Assembly (NCBI GenBank): GCA_012934845.2
Contig: WNNJ02001318.1
Span: 1-64,000, forward strand
Origin: Pomphorhynchus laevis
Taxonomy: Eukaryota; Acanthocephala; Palaeacanthocephala; Echinorhynchida; Pomphorhynchidae
Length of the DNA: 64,000 bases
Direction: 5' to 3'
Under the pieces are notes generated by a model. The model was not told where the DNA came from. It saw nothing but the letters and a program-made list of their open reading frames with translations, and ran no database searches. This document shows, in pieces, positions 54,259 through 64,000 of this stretch. The translations under genes were made by a program, and so were the position numbers. Within the stretch, counting starts at the first letter, position 1, and every line of letters begins with the position of its first letter.

Positions 54259-54384
54259 AATTGATATGTTTGTTTAATGTTTTGTAATGTACGATGAGCG
54301 GGCAAAACGGCCTTCTCGGTCAAAGCTCTGTATATAATAATATTTGAATACAAAAAAAATTGACAATTCTTTTATTTTGCTGAT

Positions 54385-54445
54385 TAAATTTTATAAGCGG
54401 ACAAAATAGCCTTCGTGGATATAGTCCTGTACAAAAATAACAATA
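54385..54445 (+). mobile_element. Extra diverged 3' tail of the second CR1-like family
   Basis: ttataagcggacaaaatagcc, ttcgtggatatagtcctgta repeats the order of the 3' UTR at 54290-54345 with changes. Either an older 3'-only insertion or target-site remnant next to the larger copy. Confidence 0.5.
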
Positions 54446-54529
54446 TATTTATTACTTGGTATTACAAAGAAATTGCTCGACATCAATAAGCAATATCCTG
54501 ACAGTGATAACAAATTTACGGACATATCA

Positions 54530-54830
54530 GAGAAAATATGTCTTCTAAAATATTTGGCCCCGCTGCTATGCTGGGTCGAGTAATAAGGGCTTAAACCTGA
54601 TAACATAACAGTTCCTTCTGATGACCTCTAATCCTTATTCTGATACATTGCATGTTATTTATTAGTCAATTCATAACAATTGGCTTTTATTTTAAATTTA
54701 CATTTTAAAATCAGAAATACTCATTGCTATGTTGGGTCGAGGAATGTAGGTCGAAATTGATAGCACGGAAGTTCTTCCTGATGACCTCTATTCCTTATTC
54801 TAATACATCGTATAAGAATTATCGTATTTC
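54530..54830 (-). repeat. Two partial R3 copies in a row
   Basis: 54530-54650 and 54725-54830 each carry the complement of the R3 left half: tgctatg.tgggtcgag, then gatgacctctaatccttatt and tgatacat. They share the extension cattagtcaattcataacaatt-type sequence. Confidence 0.6.
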
Positions 54831-54846
54831 GGCATAATTAACATAC

Positions 54847-55006
54847 CTCATCAGTACTCTTCCAACGTTTTAAACTTCTTACCTCTTCATATACTTGTCG
54901 TATATTTTCGTACCACTCCTCTTCTGATATTCAGCTCAATTCAACTCATATTGAGAAACATCGATATGAAACAAACAGAGAGTCATCCCTACCAATCGGT
55001 CAATCC
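54847..55006 (+). mobile_element. CR1-like copy E, small ORF1 fragment
   Basis: Matches copy B at 45350-45500 (tcttccaacgttttaaactt, gaaacaaacagagagtcatc). No other part of the element is present; it sits between R3 copies. Confidence 0.6.
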
Positions 55007-55010
55007 GTTT

Positions 55011-55162
55011 CTAGAATAAGATACTAGATAATCAAATTTCATCAGAGGAAATACGTGATTAGCATGTGTTTGGCCCCACTTTTATGTTGGGTCAAGAAAT
55101 AGGGGCCAAAACTTGATAGCATAGCAGTTCCTCCTAATGACCTATAATCTTTATACAAATCC
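55011..55162 (-). mobile_element. R3 MITE-like element, second full-length copy
   Basis: ctagaataagatactagata at the left, gacctataatctttatacaa at the right; inside it the pair catgtgtttggccccac and gcatagcagttcc as in the opposite strand of 24609-24759. Confidence 0.65.
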
Positions 55163-55274
55163 AACATATATTATTCATTAGTCAATTCATAACAATTGAC
55201 TTTTATTTTAGAATACAACGTATACTTACATTGTATATATAACTAAATATAATATATAATATATTGTATATATA

Positions 55275-55745
55275 ACGTATATATACGGAAAATATTTGTT
55301 GCTTGGTAAACTGTACTTCGATTTACGACTTTTATGCACCATGTCACATCTAGACGGCTACTTTAGAACCGAAATGATGGATTACTTCGCAATTCTCATC
55401 AGTAGAATGAAGTACCCACTAGTCGTTTTGGTTGCCCGTGTGACATTGTGAATGAAGGCGTTTCCGACATTTTGCTTAATTGTCTGAGGCTTAGGCTCTT
55501 TACCATATCGAAATGCTGTGCGGAGGACCATCTTTAAACACTAGGCATATGTTGTTGCTGAATTGTCGCTGCACTCGTTGGATCCTTAATGTATACGGCA
55601 TGTATAATGGTGGTGCACGGATGTGCTGAATAAACGTGCCGCATTTTGTAAAGAAATCTTTGACCGTTGTTTACTCAGCTCTCCCGTGCACTAATATTAT
55701 AATGCCGTAAAATTCTAATTTTACAATAGTTTTACTGATTTTATC
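55275..55745 (+). repeat. R1 family: one unit with the inverted right end
   Basis: The frame reads LLGKLYFDLRLLCTMSHLDG then YFRTEMMD, ISRMKYPLVVLVARVTL stop, i.e. the same frame and same stop as at 18263-18550 despite many base changes. It ends with the snap-back gcacggatgtgctgaataaa (55615-55634) against gtttactcagctctcccgtgc (55670-55690) and then taatattataatgccgtaaa, as at 19057. Confidence 0.75.
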
Positions 55746-56400
55746 GTAATTGTGCAATGCAAAATGTAAAATTGTTTAAAAATTACATATTTCTATTAAA
55801 ATTACGTCTGATTTGTAAATGGTTTCGAATTTTAGATAATTCATATGAACGATATTGGAGAATTACCTAATGGCTGGGAACAACGCGTTAGTCGCTCTAA
55901 TGGTAAAATACTGCATAAATATGATATTTTACCAACACACCTTATAAAAAGTCAAATCATGACAACACTTACTAATATTAAGATAAAGTATATTTTAAAT
56001 GTTTAAATATTTTAAATAATAATGCTGCTTATGGCCATGCCATTTTACTATAAATTATTAAAAATCCAAATGAACTATTGAGGTGATCAATTAGTAACCA
56101 AGTAATTAGCTCTTAATAATAAATTGGTTATTAATTATGAACGCTATTGGTTAATTTTTAATAATTATTAATTTAAATTTACCTTAAAATTTATTAATTG
56201 ATAGTGTAAAATATGCACCAAGCAATGCGTCAGGTCACATGTCAAATACTTCATATTAATATATTTTTATTTAGATTTAGTATTTTTTAAGTGGATCATG
56301 CAGACAGGCAGCTTACAAGTTCCCTAAACTTAACAAAAAATATTTAAAAAGTGACTGAAGTACATACCACGTAGCCGACTTTGGAACAATGAAATACAGT
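55746..56400. other. AT-rich stretch, no gene seen
   Basis: Nothing recognised. A minus frame at 56408-56626 continues from copy D but carries unrelated sequence (LHVIRGLKTMLAPQKLSCIA). Confidence 0.4.
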
Positions 56401-56579
56401 CAAGCATTTATCCACCTAGACCACACCTAACGGCACAATTGAGATGCATGACATACGATCTTTTACATACGAGCATCAGTTCGGACAAATTGTCCGAGCT
56501 TGCGATACAAGATAACTTTTGAGGTGCGAGCATTGTTTTGAGACCACGGATAACATGAAGTAGAAACGTCAAACTTACC

Positions 56580-58905
56580 TCCTTACGGAGGGAAGTTCTA
56601 AGCCGAGGCGTTGAGGAAGGATCCACATTATTTTGAATTTATTAGGATTCAGAGTAAGATGAAGAGAAGAATGATGACTTAAAATTGAGGCAAGACATTC
56701 GAAAGCAGAAACACTTAGATCATAAATACGATAAGCAGGTGCATAAATGAGAATATCATCAGCATATTGCATAACATGGAAATTAAATTTATGAGAAATC
56801 GAAGACAAGTCACAGAGAAGAAGAGAGAAAAGCAAAGGACCTAATACGGAGCCTTGTGAAACCGTGCGGGATGGAAGAAGGATGGGAAAAATAAGAGTTA
56901 GATTAAACGCCAAAAGTACGGTTTGATATATATGAAGAAAACTAAGCTACAGTTGGTAAATTGAAGCCATTATCACGACAAAGACTATGGAGAAAAATCG
57001 AGTGATCGACGATGTCAAAATTAGATTGAGATCAAGAGAAACTATGACACTACATAATTTTTGATCGCACCAGGTGAGTAATTCGATATATACTTTTAAA
57101 CAGGCAATTTTAGTCGAGTGATTAGAGCGAAATGCGGTTTGGAAGCGAGGTTATAAGTTTGTGGAAAAGAGATATACATTAACTTGCTTGAGAACGAGAC
57201 GCTCAAGGACTTAAGAGAGAGTTGGGAGAAGTGAGGTAAGACGGTGCGAAGATGGTAGTGAGTGGTCGAGATATTGAATTTTTATGAAAGGACCAACAGT
57301 GATGCATTTCCAGTTAAAAGGAAATATGCGGCTACGGATAGACAAGTTGAACAATGTCGTTAGAAAGGGTGAGATATAGGAGCAGATATGTTTAAGCAAG
57401 TGAGTGTGAATTGGTTCAGAGGGAGAGGTTTTGTTAGATAATGACAGAATAACCATAAGAAACTTCATCAGACGAAACGGAAAGAATGTGGAATAGCTCT
57501 GAAAGGAAAGCATTTAAAGAGAAGAGAGGATACAATGGGCATATGGGTATAAGGAAAATTAAATTAGATAGATTATATTGTAGATAATAAGAAAATTTAT
57601 AAGTATTTTGTGCTACAAGAGGTAGATGATTGTGAAAGAATTAAGTTTTAGATTTTCCAATTACATTTAGAATTGGAAGAGGACTATAGTTGATTTCGCA
57701 AAAAAAGTATGTTTAGTACGCATAAGAATGAGATTGAAACGGCTGAGATAGAAATATGAAACACTGAGATAGGATTGAGTGAGTTTGGAGAACGTTTAAG
57801 AAAGCGATTAAACACAAAAAGAGTGACGGAGTCGACGCTTAGAAAGACTACAGTCGGAATCGAACCAGGGAGCATGACGCAATCACCGAAAACGTCGAGG
57901 TTATCTAGGCTAAAGGTGATTGAGGATAGTCGTAAATATAGAATCAAACAAAATGCAGAGATCATCGGGAGAAGATATTCAAGCGGAAGTGAAAAGAGTG
58001 AAGACTTAAGTAAGGTGCGCAGAGAATAGGGATATAGAGATGTTTCCAGGGTCGACTTGGAGTACTGCTAATGTTGGAGGCCGAGAAGGAGGATGGAGAC
58101 GAGTAAGAGTAAGAGTGACAAGGAAATGATCGGACAAACCAGGATCAGAACAAAGATTAGTTAAAGTGATAGAGTCAGAGTCAACCGGGCGATCAAGACG
58201 AATGTTAAAGTCACCGAGAACAAATGAAGGAGTATGAGACAATGAACATTAAGAAAGAAGATCTGCATGCTCGTTAAAGAACATACGTGGGGGGTAGCTG
58301 AGCCTGGACGGTAAACAATCACAAGTTCAATAAGGAAATAGATGATAATATGCACATTGCTCGTTGGGTGACGAGCAATGGCAACAATAGCGTTGGATAA
58401 TCAGATTCGACTAGAGAACATATAGAGCGACATATACGACGAATAACAAGATCGTCAGAGTCAAAGTGTCATGATTCGGTAATGCAGAGAATATCGATAG
58501 ATATTTGATCGAATATATCAAGGATCAGATCAGCTTAATGAAGAATGGAGCTATTGTTGAAAATATTAATACGAAAATTATGTTTAGGATCGAGATCGAT
58601 TAGCAAAGAAGATTTGGGGAGAGACGAAACACCATCGGATTTTTGGCCTCGTGCATATGACATGAAACAAATTGGCGGATTATAGGGATGACTCGTTATT
58701 TGTTTCATGTCGATGATTCTCAATGCGAGCTGAATTGAGTTGGGCAATATCAAAAGAGTGGTGGTCAGGAAAGATACAATAAGTAGATGAAGAGGTACAA
58801 AGTTTAAAACGTTGGAAGAGTACCGAGGAGGTATGTGAACTATGTCGGAAAAGCGATAATTCATATACGATGTATTCGAATAAGGAATAGATGTGATCAT
58901 GATGA
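56580..58905 (-). mobile_element. CR1-like LINE copy D (ORF1 end to mid-RT), broken
   Basis: Minus strand, descending: ORF1/ORF2 overlap (IIDMKQITSHPY, GQKSDGVSSLP; 58535-58760), endonuclease YRPGSA, FVLGDFNIRLDRP and GLSDHFLVTLTLTR (58350-58080), linker, RT SLSNKTSPSEPIHTHLLKHI (57400), then SQGSVLGPLLFSLLL, MQYADDILIYAPAY (56840-56740), ending after LGLELPSV (56580). The C-terminal part and 3' UTR are missing. About 85% like copy B where compared; many breaks. Confidence 0.75.
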
Positions 58906-58965
58906 ACTGCTATGTTATCAGGTTTTAGCCCTTATTACTCGACCCAACATAGCAGCGATACTGAT
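58866..58965 (+). repeat. Partial R3 copy
   Basis: gatgtattcgaataaggaat, then gaactgctatgttatcaggt and acccaacatagcag. Right end missing. Confidence 0.6.
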
Positions 58966-59229
58966 GTATAGTAGTTTAGGGCTTGTAAAAGAAGGGAATT
59001 ACGGAAACGCAAGAAACATATCGATAATTATCAAGAAAAGAAGGTTAAAAACGGAAGGAGTATGAACAATTAATATTTAATAGAATTAAATGTCCGCTTA
59101 ACTCTCAGCTTCATGATTTTAAGATGCAACATTAATAATTATTAATAATTATTAAATTATAATAACGACACTAATAATAACGAATAATAATTAATATATT
59201 ATTATATATGTTATTATATATTATATCGC

Positions 59230-59501
59230 AAAAGTTAATCAGATTAAAGGCTAAGTTAGTTATTATATTGCCAAAGCTTTTGTCGCGTTACGGCTTCGTC
59301 TGTGACTCATTGTAAGTAGTTAGTTATTAAGAATGTTTAAACTAGTGTAAACATTTGACTAGTTTAAACTATTTTAAACTGAAAGTTTAAACATTCTTTA
59401 TAACCAACTACTTACAATGAGCCACTGACGAAGCCGTAACGCGACGAAAGCTTTGACAATATATATAATAACTAACTTAGCCTTTAATCTGATTAACTTT
59501 T
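59230..59501. repeat. Long palindrome (arms about 110 bp, spacer about 45 bp)
   Basis: Left arm aaaagttaatcagattaaag...ccaaagcttttgtcgcgtta...gtaagtagttagttat...gaatgtttaaact; the right arm is its complement with a few changes, ending agcctttaatctgattaact. The right arm has cactgacgaagccgtaacgc and gacgaaagctttgacaa, close to Penelope-like end phrases. A part of one arm recurs at 23197-23237 (gtaagtagttagttaacaag). Confidence 0.8.
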
Positions 59502-59504
59502 ACA

Positions 59505-60392
59505 TCTTAATTAATATTTATATAACAATAAAATTTTGAATAAAGTCAAACACGTAGAATAATATTGTGGTGGAAAACAAAAAGCATGTTAAACGTTAAA
59601 GGTGTATATCGATGCCCTAATATTGTAGATATTTATTTATCTTTATTTTTAATTTATATATCGTATAAAATACGCAGACTCAGTTTTCTGATCTGATTTG
59701 TTCTACTGATAAGTTAATATTGACTTATGGACTTTGTTCTCCGTAATATAACCTCTGTCAGAAATACTGAAACTATGCATTATTGATACGACATTATCTT
59801 TCTGCTAATTTTCAAGAAGTTTGATGAATTTTAATTTTTCAATTTCATATGATAGAGAAGTTAAATCAAAAAATAATAATGACTTAAATGATGATGAAAT
59901 AATGATGAAACCTGATAACATAGCAGTTCTTCTGAATAGCCCCTAATCAAAATACAAATGTATCGTATATTATTTATTAGTCAATTCATAAAAATTGATT
60001 TTATTTTAAATTTTAATAATAAATTCTAACGTTTTATAAATATAAATTGTATAAACTCTAATATAAATATATTATTTATTATTTTCTTTATTTTTAATAT
60101 AAAGTACGTGGTAATATATAATATAAATATATTTTATAATATAAAATACGTGGAAAAAATAGTTATCTGATCTCACTTGTATAAATTTATGTTAATATGA
60201 AATCTTATTATTTATTTTTATTATCTGTAATTATTTATCTATTTTATATTTATATAAAATAAATTTGTATAAATTAAATTTTATAAATATTTGTATAAAA
60301 TATTTTTTATGATATAAAACACGTAAACTCAGTTATCTGATCTGATTATATAATTTACTATAAATTTATTTTTCTCGCAAACGTACACTTTT
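59505..60392. other. AT-rich stretch with R3-linked edges
   Basis: Contains the phrases agactcagtt.tctgatctgatt (59685, 60322) and a degraded R3 end (gcagttcttctgaatagccc, 59928) followed by ttattagtcaattcataaaa. No gene. Confidence 0.45.
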
Positions 60393-60832
60393 AGCGCGAA
60401 TTTTATAGCATACTATTTTGCCAAAAACTAAGGACTTCTAAAATGATACATAGACTTGAAATTCAGCCTGAAAGTTCCATATCTGCATTTCACTACCTGT
60501 TGTTACCGCATGAACACGCAGTTACTTATCCAGATGACAGTGAAACTATTCATTTACAGGCCAATCATACGTTTGAGCCAGTTGAGCTATCACGAACGCA
60601 GTGCCTTATGGTTAATATTACCAAAAAATCGACCACTTGCCAAATAGTTTTCAATTGTGCTAATCTCAATTTATCAGACATGTGTTTGAACTACAATTCT
60701 AAGAGAATGAATAAGTTTAAAGTAGTAATACCCGGTCAATACAGGCATCGTTTTCTATCATGGATAATAGACTGGTTGTTCACGATTGTACCATATGAAC
60801 GTTGCCAAACTACAAAATATGATTGGATGTAA
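60393..60832 (+). CDS. Unrecognised gene or last exon, up to 146 codons
   Basis: An open frame runs from a possible acceptor (acacttttag, ending 60392) to the stop at 60830-60832; the first ATG is at 60443 (129 codons from there). AATAAA lies at about 60860, fitting a real 3' end. Composition is much less AT-rich than the flanks. It reads IQPESSISAFHYLLLPHEHA, later FEPVELSRTQCLMVNITKKS, and ends FLSWIIDWLFTIVPYERC. No family recognised and no signal peptide; the hydrophobic stretch near the C-terminus (WIIDWLFTIV) could be membrane-associated. It may be a short single-exon gene or a terminal exon. Confidence 0.35.
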
Positions 60833-60865
60833 TTTGTAAATTGACAATACGTTGAGATTAATAAA

Positions 60866-61594
60866 TAACCTATTAATACGAGTTAAATAACGAAAAAAAA
60901 TACTTTAAAAATTAAAAAATTATTGTTTAAAATTTAAAAATACATTTTTGATTTAATGCATTTGTTTCCTGTGGTTTAAAAAAGCATGGACATTATAAGT
61001 AGTCTTTGTTAAAACAAAAATAAGACATTTACATTTATGTTCATTGCTAAATGACATGAATTGTTGAATTTCAATATAGTGATCTATTTTATATTTATTT
61101 TGCATTTGTATGCTTTGAAATGTAGTTTAAATTACGGTTTCGAACTTTCTCCGTTTTTGTATAATGCATATGATCCGTACTCTGATGTTGAATATAATGA
61201 TGTTGAGAGCATCAAACAATGCACTTAGACCATTTGCCATTTGAAAGCATTATAATGTCGATAAACATTATCGACGTAGGGATGAAAATGATGAAAATAT
61301 GATAGACGATGGAGATGGCGAATACGTTAAAAAATACGGATACGATGGAAAATACGAAGGTAATGCATAAGACGCAGATGTAGATAAGCATTTAGATAGT
61401 TCCTCTCCCATATTTGGAGAAAATAATACATATTGCGGTGCAATTCCGAGACTATTGCTTTATTGCCTATCATCTACATTTCGGTTCCTTCTTACAGAAA
61501 TAGAATTCTTTCTAAATGTTTAAACAGGGAAGTACATAAAATCACATAAAATATAAAGAACATAAAGTTGGAAGAGAAGGAATATAATTGCAAA
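60866..61594. other. Stretch with acidic coding-like traces
   Basis: Plus frames with YDPYSDVEYNDVESIKQCT (61150-61230) and DENDENMIDDGDGEYVKKYG, YDGKYEG up to a donor-like gtaatg (61275-61362) look like exons or a decayed acidic gene; not recognised. Confidence 0.25.
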
Positions 61595-61837
61595 TTAAAA
61601 ATTGCTATCGGTGACAATAAATTCTGTTAAGTTCAGACGATCTTGCCTCCAATGACCTTTACTGTGATGTAGGGTTCGGGAGCGTAAGCTTTTTAACAGA
61701 CGGACAGTGTAAGTAACTTTTGGATTATAGGAACGATGTTGTGGAGGAGGCCAGGTGCTTCGATAAAACGGAGGTATGGAGATCATGTTTATAAGATCGC
61801 TAGCAGATGTATGTAAGAACCATTTCCTCACGTGCCA
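61595..61837 (-). CDS. Unrecognised terminal exon on the minus strand
   Basis: Read on the minus strand, acceptor ttttcaatacag is followed directly by an open frame of 80 codons to a stop. It starts WHVRKWFLHTSASDLINMIS and includes RSTWPPPQHRSYNPK, LKSLRSRTLHHSKGHWRQDR and a final EFIVTDSNF. Amino-acid make-up and GC content look like a conserved protein rather than repeat. No family recognised. If real, its upstream exons lie toward 62-64 kb, making it divergent from or overlapping the 5' side of WDR82. Confidence 0.35.
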   Translation of the reverse strand, partial: WHVRKWFLHTSASDLINMISIPPFYRSTWPPPQHRSYNPKVTYTVRLLKSLRSRTLHHSKGHWRQDRLNLTEFIVTDSNF

Positions 61838-62176
61838 CTGTATTGAAAAGTATTATTCTCTAGTTACTTAGTTATTTTTACTAACTGTTATTTATAAATA
61901 TATTAAATATATAAAGAAAATCTATGATTTTTGTAAGAACTATTCGATTTTTGAAATACGCATAATCTAGTTACCAAAAATCGAATTTTCGCAATAAATT
62001 CAATATATTGTATTTATTCAACTAAAATTATTCTATATTCAACTATATTTTCACATTTATTTTATTTTAAAAAATATTTGATTATTATATTTACTTTTAT
62101 ATCCCCTAATGATAATGTTAAATTATGTTAACAATATTAACATAATTTGGTTACGAAGGCTTTTAGTTAATTATTG

Positions 62177-62365
62177 TTATCTATTATCATTAATTTTAAA
62201 TGAATATTTTTTGTCATTTTCCAAGAAGCTGATAGATCCACGGTAGGCGTTACTGATTGAGGACTCGACATGTTCCATATGGTCATCATTGTAATGAATT
62301 TTTCTGTTCGCTGGTGTCGTGAATTTCTTCTTCTGTCTGCGTCGCCTACTCGGAAACAATACTTT
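62177..62365 (-). CDS. Possible basic-protein exon, minus strand
   Basis: A minus-strand frame reads FPSRRRRQKKKFTTPANRKI then HYNDDHMEHVESSISNAYRG and ends SFKINDNR stop. The basic run resembles a nuclear localisation signal. No donor was found that would join it to the exon at 61595-61837, and a second minus frame overlaps it. Not recognised; it may be an exon, a small gene or chance. Confidence 0.2.
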   Translation of the reverse strand, partial: KVLFPSRRRRQKKKFTTPANRKIHYNDDHMEHVESSISNAYRGSISFLENDKKYSFKINDNR

Positions 62366-62704
62366 TCAGCACACATGCTGCATTTTTGCTTTGAACAACA
62401 TCCCTTAGACTAAGGGCTGTTGTTAAAATAATAAGGTAAAAATAACCAAAATTAGGATGATGATTGAGTCGTTAGTCGATGATGATAATAATGAAATTTA
62501 TGATGACGCTTGGTCGTATGAAAATTATACTTTTAAATATACTATATCGTATAGATAATATATTTATAATTAATAAATTATTTATATTATTTAATATAAA
62601 TATTATTATATTATTTAATAAATAATTTAAAAATCCTTTCATCCATTTCGTTAATCTGTCAGAAACCAAATAGGTATCATAAAAGTTGACCTCTATAAAT
62701 TATA

Positions 62705-63310
62705 TTGTTTGCCGATAAAGTTACTACTTATCGTCAAACAAAGATATTGTTTGCGGATAAAGTTACTATTTATCATCAAACAAAGATATTGTTTGCGAAG
62801 ATTTTTACTATTTATCATCAAACAAAGATATTGTTTGCGGATATTGTTATTATTTATCATCAAACAAAGATATTGTTTACGGATAAAGTTACTACTTATC
62901 GTCAAACAAAGATATTGTTTGCGGATAAAGTTACTATTTATCATCAAACAAAGATATTGTTTGCGAAGATTTTTACTATTTATCATCAAACAAAGATATT
63001 GTTTGCGGATATTGTTATTATTTATCATCAAACAAAGATATTGTTTGCGGATAAAGTTACTATTTATCATCAAACAAAGATATTGTTTGCGGATATTGTT
63101 ATTATTTATCATCAAATAAAGATATTGTTTGCGAAGATTTTTACTATTTATCATCAAACAAAGATATTGTTTGTGGATATTGTTATTATTTATCATCAAA
63201 CAAAGATATTGTTTGCGGATAAAGTTACTATTTATCATCAAACAAAGATATTGTTTGCGGATATTGTTATTATTTATCATCAAACAAAGATATTGTTTGC
63301 GGATTATTTT
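62705..63310. repeat. 42-bp minisatellite, 14 full copies
   Basis: Units start ttgttt at 62705 and every 42 bp to 63293; all end atca(t/g)caaacaaagata with a few changes. Three unit types differ after ttgtttgcg: gataaagttact, aagatttttact and gatattgttatt. The order begins with a four-unit block repeated twice (168-bp higher-order unit) and then alternates. Since 42 is a multiple of 3, frames stay open across the array on both strands (210, 136 and 196 codons). It lies about 500 bp upstream of the WDR82 start. Confidence 0.95.
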
Positions 63311-63816
63311 TCGGATAAAAATAAGGTTACTACATAATCTTGTTTTTGTTTTAAAAGGATAATTTTATAATGAACATATGCAATATTATCAAAATACATC
63401 ATTGCAAAAATAATTTAAAGCTCTTTAAAAAATTTAATTTATAAATTATTTAACTAATAAATAATATAAATTACAAATAAATAATACATGCAAATTATTT
63501 ATATAAATATATGCTTTAATTGATATAATCCAATAATTTTAAAGTACTGGATTATATAAGTTAATACTTTCAAAGCAAATCAACTTTGCAACAATGCAAT
63601 TGGCCTTTTTATACACAACGTTTTCCAAGAGTTTCATGAAATTCAACTAAATTGGTCATAAAATCAAAATTTTAAATTTAATTTAAAAATTAATTTATAA
63701 GTAAAGACGTGATTTGTTGTTATTTTTACTCAAATCTACGATGATATTTATGTCATCGGTTTTAGTTGTTAAGCATCAACAGCTAATCTGTGCTTTCCTT
63801 TTTTACAGAAAATAAG
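63311..63816. other. Sequence upstream of WDR82, intron or promoter-proximal
   Basis: AT-rich, with an inverted pair tgatataatccaata/tactggattatataag (63519-63560). The acceptor at 63795-63808 shows that at least its 3' part is transcribed. No TATA/initiator pair could be assigned. Confidence 0.4.
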
Positions 63817-64000
63817 ATGGAAAAAGTTGATTCGTGTACTGATTCTACCGAATTCGATGTTCCTGTACTCCGGCTAACCGATCAGGTGGTCAGAAATTTT
63901 CGGTTATCGAAGATTTTTCGGGAAAACAGTAGTCGAATTAATTCAATGAGTTTTAACGACGCTGGGGACTTGCTCATTTCCAGTGGTGATGATGAATCAA
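63817..64000 (+). CDS. WDR82: WDR82/Swd2 homologue, N-terminal coding exon (cut by window end)
   Basis: The open frame from the ATG at 63817 runs 61 codons to the window end. After a 19-residue lead it reads LTDQVVRNFRLSKIFREN, then RINSMSFNDAGDLLISSGDD, which matches the start of WDR82 (LTDSVLRSFRVAKVFREN...INCFDFSPNGETVISSSDD) and contains the first WD40 strand set. WDR82/Swd2 is a nuclear WD40 propeller subunit of SET1/COMPASS H3K4 methyltransferase and of PNUTS-PP1 termination complexes. A pyrimidine-rich acceptor (cttttttacag, ending 63808) lies 8 nt before the ATG, so the 5' UTR is probably spliced. The leader of about 18 residues before LTD is longer than in vertebrates. The rest of the gene lies outside the window. 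Confidence 0.85.
   Translation, partial: MEKVDSCTDSTEFDVPVLRLTDQVVRNFRLSKIFRENSSRINSMSFNDAGDLLISSGDDES

Larger units (their letters stand above)
50095..54345 (+). mobile_element. Second CR1-like LINE family, near full length, lightly broken
   Basis: The 5' UTR has three 11-bp repeats (gacaacctcac, 50097-50130). ORF1 at 50276-51657, ORF2 at 51609-54258, and a 3' UTR with gatgagcgggcaaaacggcc and a tataataatattt end. The 3' UTR phrase is that of CR1-type elements of flatworms. About four interruptions in ORF2 and one stop in ORF1; otherwise well preserved. Confidence 0.85.

Noticed and set aside
54600-54650. Hammerhead ribozyme at the R3 phrase ctgatgacctctaatcc
   Set aside because: CTGATGA is present but no GAAA or paired stems follow at the right distance on either strand.
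62693-63337. Minisatellite as a CRISPR array
   Set aside because: Unit is 42 bp without unique spacers, in a eukaryotic setting; it is a plain minisatellite with three unit types.
62705-63337. 200-codon frames in the minisatellite as genes
   Set aside because: Openness follows from a stop-free 42-bp unit; several frames on both strands are open alike.
1-64000. Retroviruses, LTR elements, Polintons or other capsid-bearing elements
   Set aside because: No long terminal repeats, gag, integrase, capsid or packaging genes were seen; reverse transcriptases here are of LINE, Penelope-like or the unplaced invertebrate type.
1-64000. tRNA and rRNA genes
   Set aside because: No cloverleaf with matching A and B boxes and no rRNA core segment was noticed; a covariance scan would be decisive.

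Overview
The window looks like a piece of an AT-rich, intron-bearing animal genome crowded with old transposable elements. The RTE-type and CR1-type LINEs, the Merlin (IS1595-like) transposase pieces and the Penelope-like endonuclease pieces are the mix familiar from flatworms and other invertebrates. Many introns are long and full of repeats, while a few are only 45-49 nt. A flatworm host is my best guess, not a proof.

Two conserved host genes can be recognised. The first is a plus-strand OGFOD1/TPA1-type 2-oxoglutarate oxygenase whose exons are scattered from 17243 to about 38249. Nine exons can be placed with splice sites and almost all phases fit. The iron ligands HxD (exon 19383-19505) and H (exon 23342-23433) and the RLSI.GWFH segment (exon 27943-28058) are all there. 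One very short exon, the N-terminal exon(s) and the C-terminal exons were not found; 763-846 might be an upstream coding exon. The second gene starts at 63817 and continues past the window end: it is the N-terminus of a WDR82/Swd2 WD40 protein. Between 60.3 and 62.4 kb there are further gene-like exons that I do not recognise.

Layout. 1.4-2.0 kb: Merlin transposase fragments. 3.3-4.1 kb: Penelope-like fragment (minus). 5.5-6.1 kb: tandem units of a repeat with inverted termini (family R1). 6.1-13.3 kb: an RTE LINE split by a CR1-like LINE (copy A). 13.3-17.2 kb: AT-rich sequence, 190-bp tandem repeats and an old LINE (minus). 17.2-38.2 kb: the OGFOD1-like gene; its introns hold R1 units, a reverse transcriptase element fused to a Merlin transposase end, a 10-kb-spaced inverted repeat, 35-bp and 238-bp tandem repeats and Penelope-like ends. 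40.3-43.5 kb: three nested LINE pieces. 44.2-48.5 kb: CR1-like copy B with an intact 1001-codon ORF2. 50.1-54.35 kb: a second CR1-like family with recognisable ORF1 and ORF2. 54.5-59 kb: MITE-like copies, another R1 unit and CR1 copy D (minus). 59.2-59.5 kb: a long palindrome. 62.7-63.3 kb: a 42-bp minisatellite just upstream of WDR82.

No virus, capsid gene, CRISPR array, rRNA or clear tRNA was seen. The points most worth a second look are the in-frame RT-Merlin chimera, the covarying 3' hairpin shared by the CR1-like copies, the R1 repeats that keep an open frame between snap-back ends, the intact LINE, and the minisatellite with higher-order structure beside a host gene.
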